This document shows, piece after piece, positions 23,662 to 35,065 of a stretch of DNA of 64,000 bases (position 1 is its first letter; each line of letters opens with the position of its first letter). The DNA lies in assembly GCF_003672135.1 (NCBI RefSeq), contig NC_039514.1, forward strand, positions 10,095,787 to 10,159,786. Reading direction: 5' to 3'. The translations under genes were made by a program, and so were the position numbers. The notes under the pieces were generated by a model, which made no database searches, had not been told where the DNA came from, and saw nothing but the letters and a program-made list of their open reading frames with translations. The stretch is from Ooceraea biroi (taxonomy: Eukaryota > Arthropoda > Insecta > Hymenoptera > Formicidae).

Positions 23662-23684
23662 AAATAAAATAAAATAAAATAAAA
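23662..23684 (+). repeat. AAATA pentanucleotide microsatellite
   Basis: More than four perfect AAATA units in 23 bp. Confidence 0.9.
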
Positions 23685-24786
23685 GTCCCTCAATTCTTCA
23701 AAATGCTCCTTGCTCGCCGATCGCAAAGTTACAGTTATGATAATTGCATTTCGTCTCTGCCAAGCTTGACCCTTTTGCGTTGCTTTCCGCTTTTCTCGCA
23801 AGAGAAGTCGACAATGATACTCGGCAACATGGGAGAGGATTTAACGCGTCCCGCTCTTGATATCATCGCCGTTCTGTTCCGGAATCACCGTCGCGTTCAT
23901 AATGGTCGAGCGATCTCCGGTTCACGCTCCGCTTCCGATCGCGCGTCTCGCGACGGCGGAGTCGTGTCCCCCTGTGCCCCGTTCCTGAGCCGTTCCCCCG
24001 GTCTGTCGCCTCGCGGAACGACCGGTTGACAGTTGACACCGGTTTGACAATGCGCCGCGCTCCGTGCCATTGTTGGAAGCCGCGTGAGCGTGCCGGCGTT
24101 ACCATTGTTGGGGCGTCGCGACGCCTTCGTGCTCCTCTCGTCTCTTTCGCTCCCTCTCTCTCGCTCGCTTCCCTCCTGTCCGCAGGCAGTCCCGCTCTCT
24201 CTTCGTTACGAACAGAGAGCGTTTTGTTCTACGTCACGCGAAATTCAATTCTCCGCTTCTAATTTAATCGGACGCTCGCTCGTGGACCGCGTGCGCTCTA
24301 AGAGAATCTGCCGCCCTCAAGCATCATGCGTGATGTGTTAATCTGATTCAATCTTTCTCCTTGATCGTCTCGTGTTCGTTCATCTCGGAATTTGCAATAG
24401 TCTACGATAGTTTTGTCATGCAATTTCGTGCGATGCTTTATGCTTCGTGTTACGCATTTTCGCGCGAATCTTTTGGCCGACTCGCACCAAGCCTTCCCTC
24501 TCTCTCCCTCCCTCCCTCTCTCTCTTTCTATTCGTACACCCGTTATTTCGCATACTCTGCTGTCTCTCTCTTTTTTCTCTCGTTCCCTCTTTTTTCCTCA
24601 TTCGCACTCTTGCTCTCTTTCCATCCCGCGATGCACGTGTGAGTGAATAATTCAGTGACAGAGAGACACACGGCCGCGTGGAATCCGCATCGGCCGCACA
24701 CGAACCAACCGCAGCGACAAGTTACACAATGCCGCAGTGACGCGCCCCTCGATTTTTCGCCTTTTATGCGAAAGGGCGACGCGGCC

Positions 24787-24802
24787 GGGGGGGGGGGGGG
24801 GG
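24787..24802 (+). repeat. Poly-G run (G16)
   Basis: Sixteen consecutive G. Runs of this length are unstable and can form intermolecular or slipped quadruplex structures. The exact length should be trusted only if read support is good. Confidence 0.85.
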
Positions 24803-25320
24803 AAGGATGACGCCAGGGTCCATTGTGGTCGACGGAACCCCCGGCTCGTGCATCGTACGCACCGACACACAGACATACCCACACGTGCAAGCTTGGGGAG
24901 CGTCGCGACGCGTAGTACGATCGACGCGCCGTAAAAATTGAAACGGGGCTCGCGCGGAAGCGTCATGTCGGGAGGACGAGTGACAGGATATCCTCCTCGC
25001 GCGCTGGATCCCGCGGTAAATATCTCATGCTCCCATCACGCACGAGCCTCCGACGCAAAAGCGTCCCGATGGAATGGAAGACCTTGCGAGGGGAAATCAA
25101 TGAAATCCGATTTGTTTAATCAAAAATCCTGCGACTCTCTCATCAGGCATCTCAAAACGAGAGTAGGAAACGAGTAATAAAAACGCAATAAATCCAGCTT
25201 CTATTCGAGATAAGAGAGCACGCTTTATTAACATAATCCAGAGAAATCTCTCAAATATGTTTCAAAAAAAATCTTAATACTTTGGTTCTAAAGAAGAGGC
25301 ACGGCTCTTTCGTTTCCACT

Positions 25321-25332
25321 CGCGCGCGCGCG
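25321..25332. repeat. (CG)6 dinucleotide run
   Basis: Perfect CG alternation with Z-DNA potential. Confidence 0.85.
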
Positions 25333-25747
25333 TACATGCGGGAAAAGGAAGGAATCTGCGGATCGCACGGCAGAGAGACGCGCTAACTGAGACGTCAACC
25401 AGGATGTGGACGCATTGCACGACGACGGGACGGGACGACGACGACCGCACGACGACGTTGACGGAGCGTAGTCGCCAGCGACGTCCGCGCGTTCAACCAG
25501 CCGATCCATTCAGCCAACCATCCGGTCCATCCGGTGAGCCCGGCGAGCCAGCCAGCACGCGGATGCACCTCGCCGCGTTTGATAATGCATTAACGCCGGT
25601 GGATCAGAATATTAGCATAGCATACGCCCATCGCATTTGAATTGAGAGGCAGCGGCCCCTCGGTGGTATAAGCAGAAGCGAGGAGAAGGCGTCCCAGCGT
25701 CTCTTTGTCATGCTAATACGGCATCCATCCCGGCCGAGCGGCGGCAA

Positions 25748-25762
25748 CGGCGGCGGCGGCGG
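25748..25762 (+). repeat. (CGG)5 trinucleotide repeat
   Basis: Five perfect CGG units in non-coding context. Confidence 0.85.
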
Positions 25763-26607
25763 TGGAGAGAGACGATGACTCTGCATCGTTTACGCTCCTG
25801 TTGTGCGGCTCCGAACGCGCGCGCGTTGCGGTTCCAGAAACAGAGTGCCGACGTCCCTATCCTTCTCCTCTCTCCCCTTGTTTCTCTCGCCTCCGATTCA
25901 CCCTGCACACGATACCATTCGGAAATGCCGGCGGTTCGTCTCTCTCGTCTCGAGCGGACGCGCGGGTGGGTGATCGTTACGCGCTAGATCTGCGCCGGAA
26001 CTGGACGGAACGCTCGCGAACTGAGAGTGACGGGACGAACGCTTCGGAAGAACAGACCAGAACAGTCGCGGGGATCGTGGAACGTGGAGGAGGAGGAGAC
26101 GATACGCGCGGACGAATCCGCTTGGACCTCGGCGACGATAATTTCCAGCGTTAGCTATCTCGGCCGCGCGTTGTTATGAGTCGTGGATGTAATTTGGGAC
26201 GAGAAAGTCGGATGAGCCGAGCTGCAATCGCAGGAACGAGGCGGCGTCTCGACGCGTCAGCCTCGACGACGGAAAGCCGCGACTTCAGGCTCTCAGAGCG
26301 ACGCGCGCGCTTAATTGACTATCGAGCCCCGATCTTCTCGAGCGTCTCGAATCGATATCGGCAGGATTGCAGCGGGGTGCTACCGAGAATGCAGATTCAT
26401 GCACTCGTAACAGCATCATGCTGCTGCTGGATGATGCCGCGGCTCTCCGTTCCCCCCTCGGCGGTCTACCGTCGTTTCAGGAGCGGGGCAACGGCCTTGC
26501 GATCTGCATGAATTTCCTGCGATCGTTTGAAGCCTGAAGACCGTGACGTTCTCCGTGACCACTGACGCTTACATAGCACAGTGCGGTGGAATACATAAGG
26601 AGAACGC

Positions 26608-26640
26608 AAGAAAGAGAGAGAGAGAAAGAGAGAGAGAGGA
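26608..26640 (+). repeat. GA-rich microsatellite
   Basis: Interrupted AG repeats (AAAGAGAGAGAGAGAAAGAG and onward) on the plus strand. Confidence 0.8.
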
Positions 26641-26885
26641 GTGCAAGCAAATCGTGACCCCCATCGCGAGTTACGCGTGATACAATGTGCAGCTGAGAAA
26701 TAATGGGATCGACACTGCATCAGTCGGGTTAATACAAGAAATTCTATTTATTTTTTCTCTCTCTCTGTTTCTCGATTTTCTTGATGTGATATTTGCCGTT
26801 TTCTTCCCGCTGCCACCGTCATCAAGCAAGCAGATTAATAATTTTTCCGCTCGTTCATTATCGCGTTACGCTGCGCAACGCTCAC

Positions 26886-26911
26886 TTTGCTAATCTTTCT
26901 TTTTTTTGCAG
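26886..26911 (+). other. Strong 3' splice acceptor-like site with CTAAT branch point
   Basis: TTTGCTAATC is followed by CTTTCTTTTTTTTGCAG, with AG at 26910-26911. CTAAT is the insect branch-point consensus and lies about 18 nt before the AG, a typical spacing. Among plus-strand sites I saw, this is the most complete acceptor. A short ORF starts six bases after the junction. Confidence 0.35.
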
Positions 26912-26916
26912 GCGCG

Positions 26917-27063
26917 ATGCTTTTATCGCTGAGCGATTTACGAGTTAAGGGAATTAATCTTGCGCGTTCGTTCTCCGCGACGGTGGAATTTTTCACGATG
27001 TCGCCGATACGTACGTACGTACACGGAGGAGATCGTGATTCCTGTCGACGAGTCGCACGCTGA
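26917..27063 (+). CDS. Short ORF (48 codons) right after the acceptor, hypothetical
   Basis: ATG at 26917-26919 opens a 48-codon frame ending with TGA at 27061-27063. The peptide begins MLLSLSDLRVKG and later contains an ACGT-repeat-encoded IRTYVH. The two other frames from the acceptor stop within 12 codons. I recognise no domain. If the acceptor is real this may be a first or last exon or part of a non-coding RNA. By chance alone a 48-codon frame is common. Confidence 0.12.
   Translation: MLLSLSDLRVKGINLARSFSATVEFFTMSPIRTYVHGGDRDSCRRVAR
27009..27022. repeat. ACGT tandem palindromic repeat
   Basis: ACGTACGTACGTAC, three ACGT units and a partial fourth. Confidence 0.8.
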
Positions 27064-28697
27064 CGCACGGTAGTGAGAGGCGAGGATAAATCGATGTATC
27101 GGCGATAGAACGTCGTCCAGAAGGCATCCAGGCGTCGTGATCGGTGATAGCTCGCCGGTCGCAATTAATGGCTTGCCGGTATCGTGGGATAAATGTCTCC
27201 TCTGCCGCGTGTCGTCGTTTGCATACCGCGGAACGGATGGATGCCGCCGGCTGGAACGCAACGCGGTCGTGGACAACCGCTGACGTTGTGAGGTGACGGT
27301 CGTGCGAGGAAACGCGGACGGCAAATCGTCTCGATCACCGACGCGAGTCTCGAGATCGCGGGATCGCAAGATTACCGATTTTAGAGTGCGGACATCTTCG
27401 AGACGCATCGGCACGTATAATAAAAATGTAAGCATTTTTCATTTCGCGACATTTGCGTTAGATTCCGATCGCACAATTGACTGGATAGATTCCTGTTTCT
27501 CGAAATATTGTTCCACGAGGTATGCTGGTGTCCGCCCAGGACACACGATTCGATTAGAAATATCTCGATTAGAATAGAAAGATTTGCGAAAGTCGTTTTC
27601 CCTCCGTTTACACATACCGTTCACTTGGCGCGCGGTATTATTATAATTCCATCGCGCGCACGGGATTAATTCTTCGAAATTAGTCACGGATAGCGATGGT
27701 CGATTGATGTGATCAGATAAAGCTGCCGATAAATAGCCGGCCGTTTTGCACAGGAACGTACGAGCCGCGTATGAGCCGCGCCATGGTGTGACGCACCATC
27801 ACCACCATCGCCGATTACTCGCGCCGATCGCGTAAACGCCAATAATTACCCCGTGTTAATGATAGGTCAACCTCGCGGTGTGATGTATGACGCATTAAAT
27901 TCCACGCGACCTTCGATGAACGGCGAGGATCGATCGCTTGATCTGCGGGAACGGTCCTCGCGTTGCAAATCAGTCGGGAGAGAAAAGAGAACAAGAGTAT
28001 TAATTCTTTCTTGGCGCCGAAGGGGGAGGGGAGGGGAGGGGGGGGGCGTCGATGATCGCTCACGCTCGAATGACACGGATTAGGGATGATTCCGATCCCG
28101 AACGAGGGGACGATCGCAAGATACTCGCGTGATCCCGGACTACAACCGCCGATCCGTCTGAAACGCTCGCGCGCGTTTCCGCCCCCGAATCTAACGCGCA
28201 TTCCGCGCGCGCGGAAGTACCGTTCGTCGATCTTACGCATGCGGATTCATAAATAAACCGGAGATACTGTTGCGTGGGTGCGGTCGAGCTGACGGAGAAC
28301 GACGTTGGCGTTGGTGAACAGGAGGACCGTAGTCACGTAGACCGAGCTCAACTTCTACTTCCACGACGGGCAAGAAGCGTTACATTAGCGCGAAGAAGGA
28401 GAGGCTGATCCACGATTAGTGTCTCTTCCCGTTTCTGCGTAGGAGCGGAGGAAACGAATTAACGCGGGTCGCTTCTGGCGAGCGTTTCTTCGTCATGGAG
28501 ACTCTTTGGTCCCCAGGGATGGCAATGATTGTCCCTTTCGGGGACGGGCAAACGCAATTTCCTACCGAGCGATCTTCTCGTTATCTCTTCGTTATCAGTT
28601 TTGCGTTTAATTCCTCGCTCCGATTTTACGTTACGAGAAATAATGCATCGTCGATCGGCCACCGATCTTGGTCTCCGACGTTTGACGTGATCCATTG
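27064..28697. other. Non-coding stretch
   Basis: No gene is recognised. The interval holds a near-duplicated GAGCCGCG at 27765-27790, a G-rich quadruplex motif (28022-28046), and mixed GC DNA with short biased frames. Confidence 0.6.
28022..28046 (+). other. Strong G-quadruplex motif
   Basis: Runs of 5, 4, 4 and 9 G are separated by single A bases. Four runs of at least four G with one-base loops meet the strictest consensus for a stable intramolecular quadruplex. Confidence 0.75.
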
Positions 28698-28890
28698 TCT
28701 AATTATAGTCCCTCTTCCCTCATCTCTCTTCACCTTTCCTTCTCTCTCTCTTTCTGTCTTTCTTTCTTTGTCCCTCTTCTTTCTTCTAGGTTCTCCGAGT
28801 TGCGCCACGGCGGCGGCGGCCTTTCTCTCGAGAGCTTTTCCACCTCGCGGACGTATCGGACGTCCTTATCTTGAGACGAGGTGAGCTCCG
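28698..28890 (+). other. Candidate 91-nt internal exon (28790-28880) with flanking splice signals
   Basis: CTAAT (28698-28702) precedes a pyrimidine tract of about 70 nt ending TTCTTCTAG at 28789. The enclosed 28790-28880 segment is followed by GAG/GTGAGC, a good donor, at 28881. One frame is open across it, encoding Ala-rich then Arg/Gly/Pro-containing sequence (SCATAAAAFLSR); the Ala run comes from a CGG-type repeat. No homology is recognised and no partner exon is identified. Confidence 0.22.
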
Positions 28891-30114
28891 ATGCGGCGCG
28901 AGGGCTACCGGAGTCCCTCGTCATCAGATAACGTGCCGTACGGAGACAAAAGGATGCATTAGCCAACAAGCCGGTGGCTAATTATCCCGCATCTTCCATT
29001 TTCGAGGATAGGCGTGACTCCTATTCTTGAGGCTGCGCTGTGCCGTGCCGCCGTGACGAACACTCCGGAGGCTCCCCGCGATGGGAAAAAGAGAGAGTCG
29101 CCGGAGATCGGGCCCCCTTCGATTTCACCGGCGCGATGACAAATCCCGCATAAATTACGAGTGCCAAGGCCAGCCGCGATCGGTCACGCCTTCTCGCCGC
29201 GCCGGGCCTCTCAGAACGGACAGTTTCGCGTTACGTAACAGCTCCAGAGCGGAGACGACGATTCTCTGAGCGATTTGAGGCATCGTTCGCCGCCGCGACT
29301 TCCGGCACGCGGAGTCGCTCGTTCGTTTCGTCGCTCGCGGATCTTTTTGCATGGTTCTCTCTCTTTCTCTCTTCCTTTCGTCTCGTTTCTTTCGCCGAAT
29401 GACGGGACGAGCCTCGGATTCCACGTGAATCCTAGTATCGCTTTTTCTTTCTTTTTTTTTCAAACCCGCCACCTGCCGAAACTTGATCTTTTAAATTGTT
29501 TTTACTACCGACTCTGCCGACACTCGCTGAATGGCACAATGGAGGGAACACGTGTCTTTCCGTTGTCCGAGAGCTGTCCGAGTTTGAGGCCTGAGGATTT
29601 CTGCGGAACGGACGATGATTGACCTCTCATTTGCAGCGATAGTCCGTTTGGACTTCTCGCAGTTTCTCCGTTTCTTGGCATGTATTATATTATTAGAACC
29701 AATAAAACTCGCAACTCTGCCATGCCTGATATTATTGATTTTACGTAAAGAATGTGGAGAATCCAATAAACGCACGTAATGTTTCTGTCTCGAAAATTGT
29801 GTTGATCGCGAAGTATATCTTGGACTTGACGCGGCAAGACCAATTTCAAATCGCGCCCCTTGGGTATTCGGAGAAATTGCGACGAATTCGCAACGTATCG
29901 TGAAGCGTGACGAGCTAGGGTTAGATCGGAATCGTAACCCTGCCAATAATCGATTGTAAGAGAAATCTGTGTCTCGCGGCGTTTTCAGAGAGCACGAAAA
30001 TTCGCACTTTCACTGACTATCAATGAGCAGCACGCATTTTTCATCCCGTCCCCCATTAACGTTGACCCTGACCTGACCGATAGGTGATGCCGCTAATTAG
30101 CCAATCGCATCTTT
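28881..30114. other. Non-coding stretch
   Basis: No gene is recognised. A CT-rich patch lies at 29355-29395 and a T-rich run at 29440-29462. A TTTGCAG acceptor-like site at about 29636 has no supporting donor nearby. Frames on both strands overlap and carry no known motif. Confidence 0.6.
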
Positions 30115-30150
30115 GCTTACCTGAAACAGAAACGAAAGAGCGCGGATTAG
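30115..30150 (-). other. Candidate recursive splice site (ratchet point)
   Basis: Read on the minus strand from 30150 to 30115, the order is CTAAT, CCG, CG, the pyrimidine-rich CTCTTTCGTTTCTGTTTCAG, and then GTAAGC with no exon between. The junction lies between 30121 and 30120. A branch point at normal distance, a good tract, and CAG joined directly to a consensus donor match the zero-length-exon recursive splice sites known from long introns of Drosophila. A plain donor is also possible. If real, the gene is transcribed on the minus strand through this window. Confidence 0.4.
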
Positions 30151-32738
30151 ATGCAATAATTGATATATTAATAGTGTATATATGCGTGTATCAAATTTTG
30201 TCCTATTTTATTATGTAAATGATTTTCTCATTAATTTCATTAAATTTCCTTCAAATCAATTTCGCAGAGTCAAAAGCGCAGCACATACAAAAAGAAAAAA
30301 ATGTCCAAGCGATCGACGAGATCGCAGTTGTCGAAAGATTCAATGACTTCGCGACTTTCAATACCCGAGAACTCTGTCGCGCAAAATCCCACGACGTCTC
30401 GAGACCCCCTGCATCAAACAAGCATCAAACCGCGTGATGCAACACGGACATTGCGCGTGGGACGTGCGCTCGGACACGCGCCGGCACGTTAATCACCGCT
30501 CGCGCGCGCTTCTAATGAAATCCGCGCTCGTTCTCGCGGACTCGAGCGCGACGCGGACGTCCCACGCGAGTTCACGAGTTCGCGAGTTCCCCGGGGACAG
30601 ACATCACAATGCCCGTCGTGCGGAAACGCGGAGGTGGCACGTCGTAGGTGTTCCTTCGGTGTCCCTCGTTCGGCGCTACCCGATCGCGTGTCCGGAAGGC
30701 GGAGGAAAAAATCTCTATGCTCCGGGGATCGGCCAGACCCCGGGGCCATCGGTCAAAATTGGCACTTGTCGCAGGAGGCACCGGTCGTTTGCGGTCGACA
30801 ACACGCGGCAGGAAGACACGCGTCGCCATTGTCCGGGATCGGATCAGATCTGTCCCCCTTTTCATCCCAGCATTGTCGTTCGGTCGCCCGGATCGCCGCA
30901 AATAAGTGACCGCACGCAAGCACCCGAGTCCCCATCGACGACACGCCGGTCTCGGTCGATGACAGTTTCCGGATCGATGACCGAGCTGAGAAGAAGAGAG
31001 AGCACCAAGGGGGTACCGACCGGGACGTAGCGAGAAAGAGAGTCATTGTGCGCGCGCGGACGATCGCGCGCGATTTAAGCATTGTGCAGCTTCAGAGGTA
31101 TCGGTGATCGGATCGGCGCCACGCCGGTGACATCGTGCGCCCGTCAACGATCCGTAAAAAGCACAAGTAACAGGATTATCCCTGGGTCAGAGGGGAGGGA
31201 ACGCCCTACAGGACCCGGGCGGCACTGTCGAGAAGTCGTGGCTCTTTGTCGCGCGTCCACGAGGCCATTGTGCCGACGGTATTATGCGGGCCTGTCGACC
31301 TCGAGAGGACACCACGTCTCTCTTTCGAAGCAGATCGCAAAGATTAACCCGAGCCGAGTCGAGTCGAGCGGCTCGATGGCATTTTTGCGCGCGCGTGCTC
31401 ACGTCCGCGGCGCCGAGCGCAAGCGAGATATTAAATCGCGATCGTGGAGATAGAGAAGCTTTTACGGAGTTAATCAGCGAGCACAGATCTAACGAAGCGG
31501 ACGGTAATTATCCTGGGTACGCGCGGCGAGCTTCGGTTTAAGCGTTTTTAAGCGCGAAGTGCCCCGCTGGATCCCGCTGATTTCGTCCGCGCGCGCTTCA
31601 GAGGGATCAGAGGTGAAGGGCCGCGAGGAAAGATTTTTTAAATAAATTTCCGAATGAATTTAAACGAGTTTCTCAAACGAGAAATGAGTCGGGGGTGGAG
31701 CCAGAACCACATCGGCTCAGTGCGAGACGACTCGCGCGATGCGTGCGAGATCATCGGAACGCATTGCTCGACGAGAGATCCCGCACGATACGAGACCCAT
31801 GCACGTCATTACGTTTTCTCCAATCGCGCGCACTCATGATTCCCGTTTGTCGAACTCTCGCACCTCGTTCAGGAAAACGCAGCCGGGAAGGCGACGCATC
31901 GAAGAAGAAGGAATCTGCGACTCTTCGATCCTCGTCGAGATGGCGAGCGCGAGAAGGGAGAAGGGGATCCGATTAACGTCACCTCTTTTTCCATCACTTC
32001 CCACGAGGCATTCCCATGCGATGCAAAACTCGCGCGGCAGGACCGAGTCAAGGCTGCAAAGATACCAGGTGCATCGGCGCCGTTCCGCTTGCAACTTGTA
32101 GTCGCGGGTTCTCTCATTCCAGTCGGGATGACGAAGCGGCGCCGGTGTGAGCCGTGGAGTGTAAGGCCACCCGAGCAAGAAGGATCGAGGAAGAAGCCGC
32201 GGAACGGGCGAGAGGACGACACAGCGAGTCGAGGCGGACCGGTGAAGAGGATCGGGAGAAGAAACTGGCCGAGGGGTCAGCAGAGGAGAGGGATGAGGGG
32301 TGAGTGTGATGAAATCGGACCCGGCGATGACGGGACTCGGGATGGAGGCGAGAGATGAGCGGTCCCGGCAATTAGCTCAAACGAACCGGGAGTGGCGTGA
32401 CACGTACTTTGTCGCGCACGTCTTCTGACATCAGCCACCGTGGGAGACGTCCGTGGGCTTCTCTGTCATCGGCATCATCGTCGTCGTCGTCATCGTCATT
32501 GTTGTCCGGCCGCGTGGTCGGGGTCCCCTCGGTAAAACCCGAGACTGGTGATAATTGTTTGCCGGCGTGAGGATGCGCACGAAGGCCAACTCCGCGACCG
32601 GACTCGACACGGTGCAGCAACGCGGAAAGTTTCGACCTGAGCGGAAATCGATTGGCTCCGCGCGACGTGCTTCGCCACTGTGCTCGTCTTGATATCTGTG
32701 GCCTGCACGTGTGCGAATATGTTGTAAGGATGATAACG

Positions 32739-32760
32739 AAATATATATATTATATATATC
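32739..32760. repeat. TA-rich simple repeat
   Basis: ATATATATATTATATATATC inside the AT-rich island that starts at about 32720. Confidence 0.75.
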
Positions 32761-33488
32761 CATTTTTAAGCTGTAATTGCTAAACGACGACAATTTGTTA
32801 AACTTTGTTGCTTGAAATAAAAGCAGAAGTGGGAATAACATTTTCCATGTTTTGATGCTCACGTGCGATAATGATATACTTATTTATTTATGACATCAAG
32901 GTGAAACCATTGAGTCGTTTGGGTAAAGATTCAAGGATTCGAGATAAAAAATAATCAATTCGACATTGTTAAGCACTTTTCATTATTTTATCGCGACCGC
33001 TTGGAGTCAACTCGCGTATCCGCGTACTCTAAATACGGGATAAACGGTGTAACGATTATAAATTATTACCGCGGCCGAACTCGCTAAATAATTGCTCTCA
33101 TTAACTCATTGTCGAGGTATTATTTCTCATTATCGTACATCATTATCATTAATTACCGAAATTACACCGCGCCATTCTTTATGCAAGCTTTCTGCCTTTC
33201 GCCTGATTACAATGCGCGTTCTCAGCGAGCAGGGTGGCAAGAAAACAGAAAGGAAGAGAGAGAAAGATAGAAGGGATGAGCGAAAAAAAGAGAGAAATAG
33301 GGAGAAAGAGAGAGCGGGGTCGATAACTATCGAAATCAATGTACGGACTGCAGCCTCCATCGGCTGATCACGCCGACCAGATAACATAGACGCGGCGGAG
33401 ATTTTAGCGGGGGTCACGAGAAAGGGAGATGCGATCTACAAACCGTAGAAAATCCTCCTCTGGCTTTTCGTCGTTGAGCGACCGTTCG

Positions 33489-33546
33489 AAGAGAGAGAGA
33501 GAGAGAGAGGGAAATAGAGCTCCTCTCTCTTTCTCTCTCTCTCTCC
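33489..33546. repeat. Facing GA and CT arrays (inverted simple repeat)
   Basis: About ten GA units (33491-33509) are followed after GGAAATAGAGCTC by a CT array (about 33523-33545). The two arms are complementary, so the segment can fold back on itself as a GA:CT hairpin, and each arm is a triplex (H-DNA) candidate. Confidence 0.7.
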
Positions 33547-34229
33547 CAACCCGACAGAGATTTGATCGCGTCGGAGAAGGCGTCGCTCGTTCCTCCCGCG
33601 AGAACGCGATAATCAGATAATGCCGGGATTAAAAGTGTTGCCGCCGCGGCATTAAATACAGATTTCGGTAATGACAGGTCCTGCCCCGGGAGCTTCTTCC
33701 CGCCAGGAGGATCTTCTCCGTAGGCTGCGTCCTACGGTTGGATATTAAGTTCGTAACACGTGCTTGATTTCTCCTATTACAATATATTATTGGCTGCCAA
33801 ATTCGATTAAAATATCGCACTCTCGCGAATAAAATGTCTCATTTGACGAAAACCATACTGCGAAATACAAAACCTAATGGATTTAGGAGAGAAAAATATT
33901 CAATCGTATCATCTGTCCAATTACCCGCTTTGCGTGATCTGCGCTCGCAATTTTCGCATTTTTTTCACGATTTATAATAATAATAACAGATTATTAAGAA
34001 GGAGAGAGAAATGATCTCTCTATGTAGAGCTTCGCAGTTGGATACATTGAATCAAGAAAGACACGTTCTCGGGACAGTTGAAAGTAATAATTGCCCCGCG
34101 CCGAGGCAATCGAGCGTGTCACATAGAAGGACCAGAATGAATCTCGTTACGATCAAAAGCAGTACGTACACTGCTAACCACGCGTAAACATATTTAGAAA
34201 GCAACCAAACGGAACGCCGATAAGTGCGC

Positions 34230-34273
34230 TGCATCGCCGATTGCATCGCCCGCGCCAGGCGAGGCGAGGCGAG
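34230..34273 (+). repeat. Adjacent short tandem repeats
   Basis: TGCATCGCCGAT is followed by the near copy TGCATCGCCCGC, then GGCGA repeated three times (34257-34273). Confidence 0.65.
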
Positions 34274-34536
34274 TCCGCTCGGTCCGCGAGCACCAGCTCC
34301 GTGACACGTTTCGCATCGAGTTCCGAGTTCTTGCAAGCGTTTTCAGGGAGCAGGTACTCGGCGCGGGCGCGCGAACGAGAACGCGGAACGAAGGCGGAGA
34401 CAGCACCAAGACAACGACGAGGACGACGGGAGAAACGCGTGGAATGCCGCACCGCCGCCGCGGGCCGTGTCTTAATGCGTTCTAAATTGCGGCGAGTGCG
34501 CTTTAATTGATTGACAAAAAGCGCCAGGCGGAAAAA

Positions 34537-34558
34537 GGCCGGTTGCTGGCCGGTTGCC
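34537..34558 (+). repeat. 11-bp tandem duplication
   Basis: GGCCGGTTGCT is followed directly by GGCCGGTTGCC. Confidence 0.75.
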
Positions 34559-35021
34559 TGATGGAATAACGTGCCTGTGCTGGAGCGCAGGTAGCTGCTC
34601 CCGCCGCCGTGTCATTCGTTCGTTCCTCCGCGATACACACCAGCCGCAACACCTCGAGGAGAGACGGCGATCGTTTCCCTGACAAATTGACTTTTAATGC
34701 GTCCCTCTCGCTCGTTCTCTCCTTCCCTCTTCAGCCCGGAGCTCTGGCGAGAAGCGAGTTTATGCGCGCGTTATACGCGTCCAGTCACTTACCGGATTCG
34801 AGACGCGACTACGCGGGTTACGTTTTTTCGCAAGGCTCCGCTCTCGTGCGAGCGCGAACTCGCGAGTGCTGCGGGAGTGCACGCTTCGCATGTTCGGCGC
34901 TGAAATGCACGACGGCACCGCTCGATCTGTTTAACGCGAAGGACGGATGTACGGCAGATGTATCGTCGTCGTTTCGCAATTTCCTATGAAATACGAGCGC
35001 ATGCGATGGTACGACGTTGCT

Positions 35022-35065
35022 GAATTAATATTAACTTCGCGTTAATTAGACTTAACGTTAATTAA
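35022..35065. promoter_or_regulatory. Cluster of TTAAT/TAATTA homeodomain-type sites
   Basis: GAATTAATATTAACTTCGCG continues into GTTAATTAGACTTAACGTTA and ATTAAA. At least four TTAAT or TAATTA cores occur in 44 bp. The sequence fits homeodomain binding but has no direct support. Confidence 0.25.

Larger units (their letters stand above)
16641..24480. other. Non-coding stretch, CpG-rich with AT islands
   Basis: No gene is recognised. CT-rich tracts lie at 17388-17420, 18655-18690 and 18955-19024. AT-rich DNA lies at 17935-18175. A TTTTTTCAG acceptor-like site ends at 22111, and the frame behind it is open to 22274. A possible upstream donor at 21925 is out of phase with that frame, so I do not call an exon. 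Other frames are short or compositionally biased. Confidence 0.6.
24481..26885. other. Low-complexity-rich non-coding stretch
   Basis: The interval starts with a pyrimidine tract (about 24493-24620). It holds a 16-G run, an AT-rich island (about 25080-25290), CG and GAC/CGG repeats, and a GA tract at 26608-26640. No coding motif is recognised. Confidence 0.6.
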
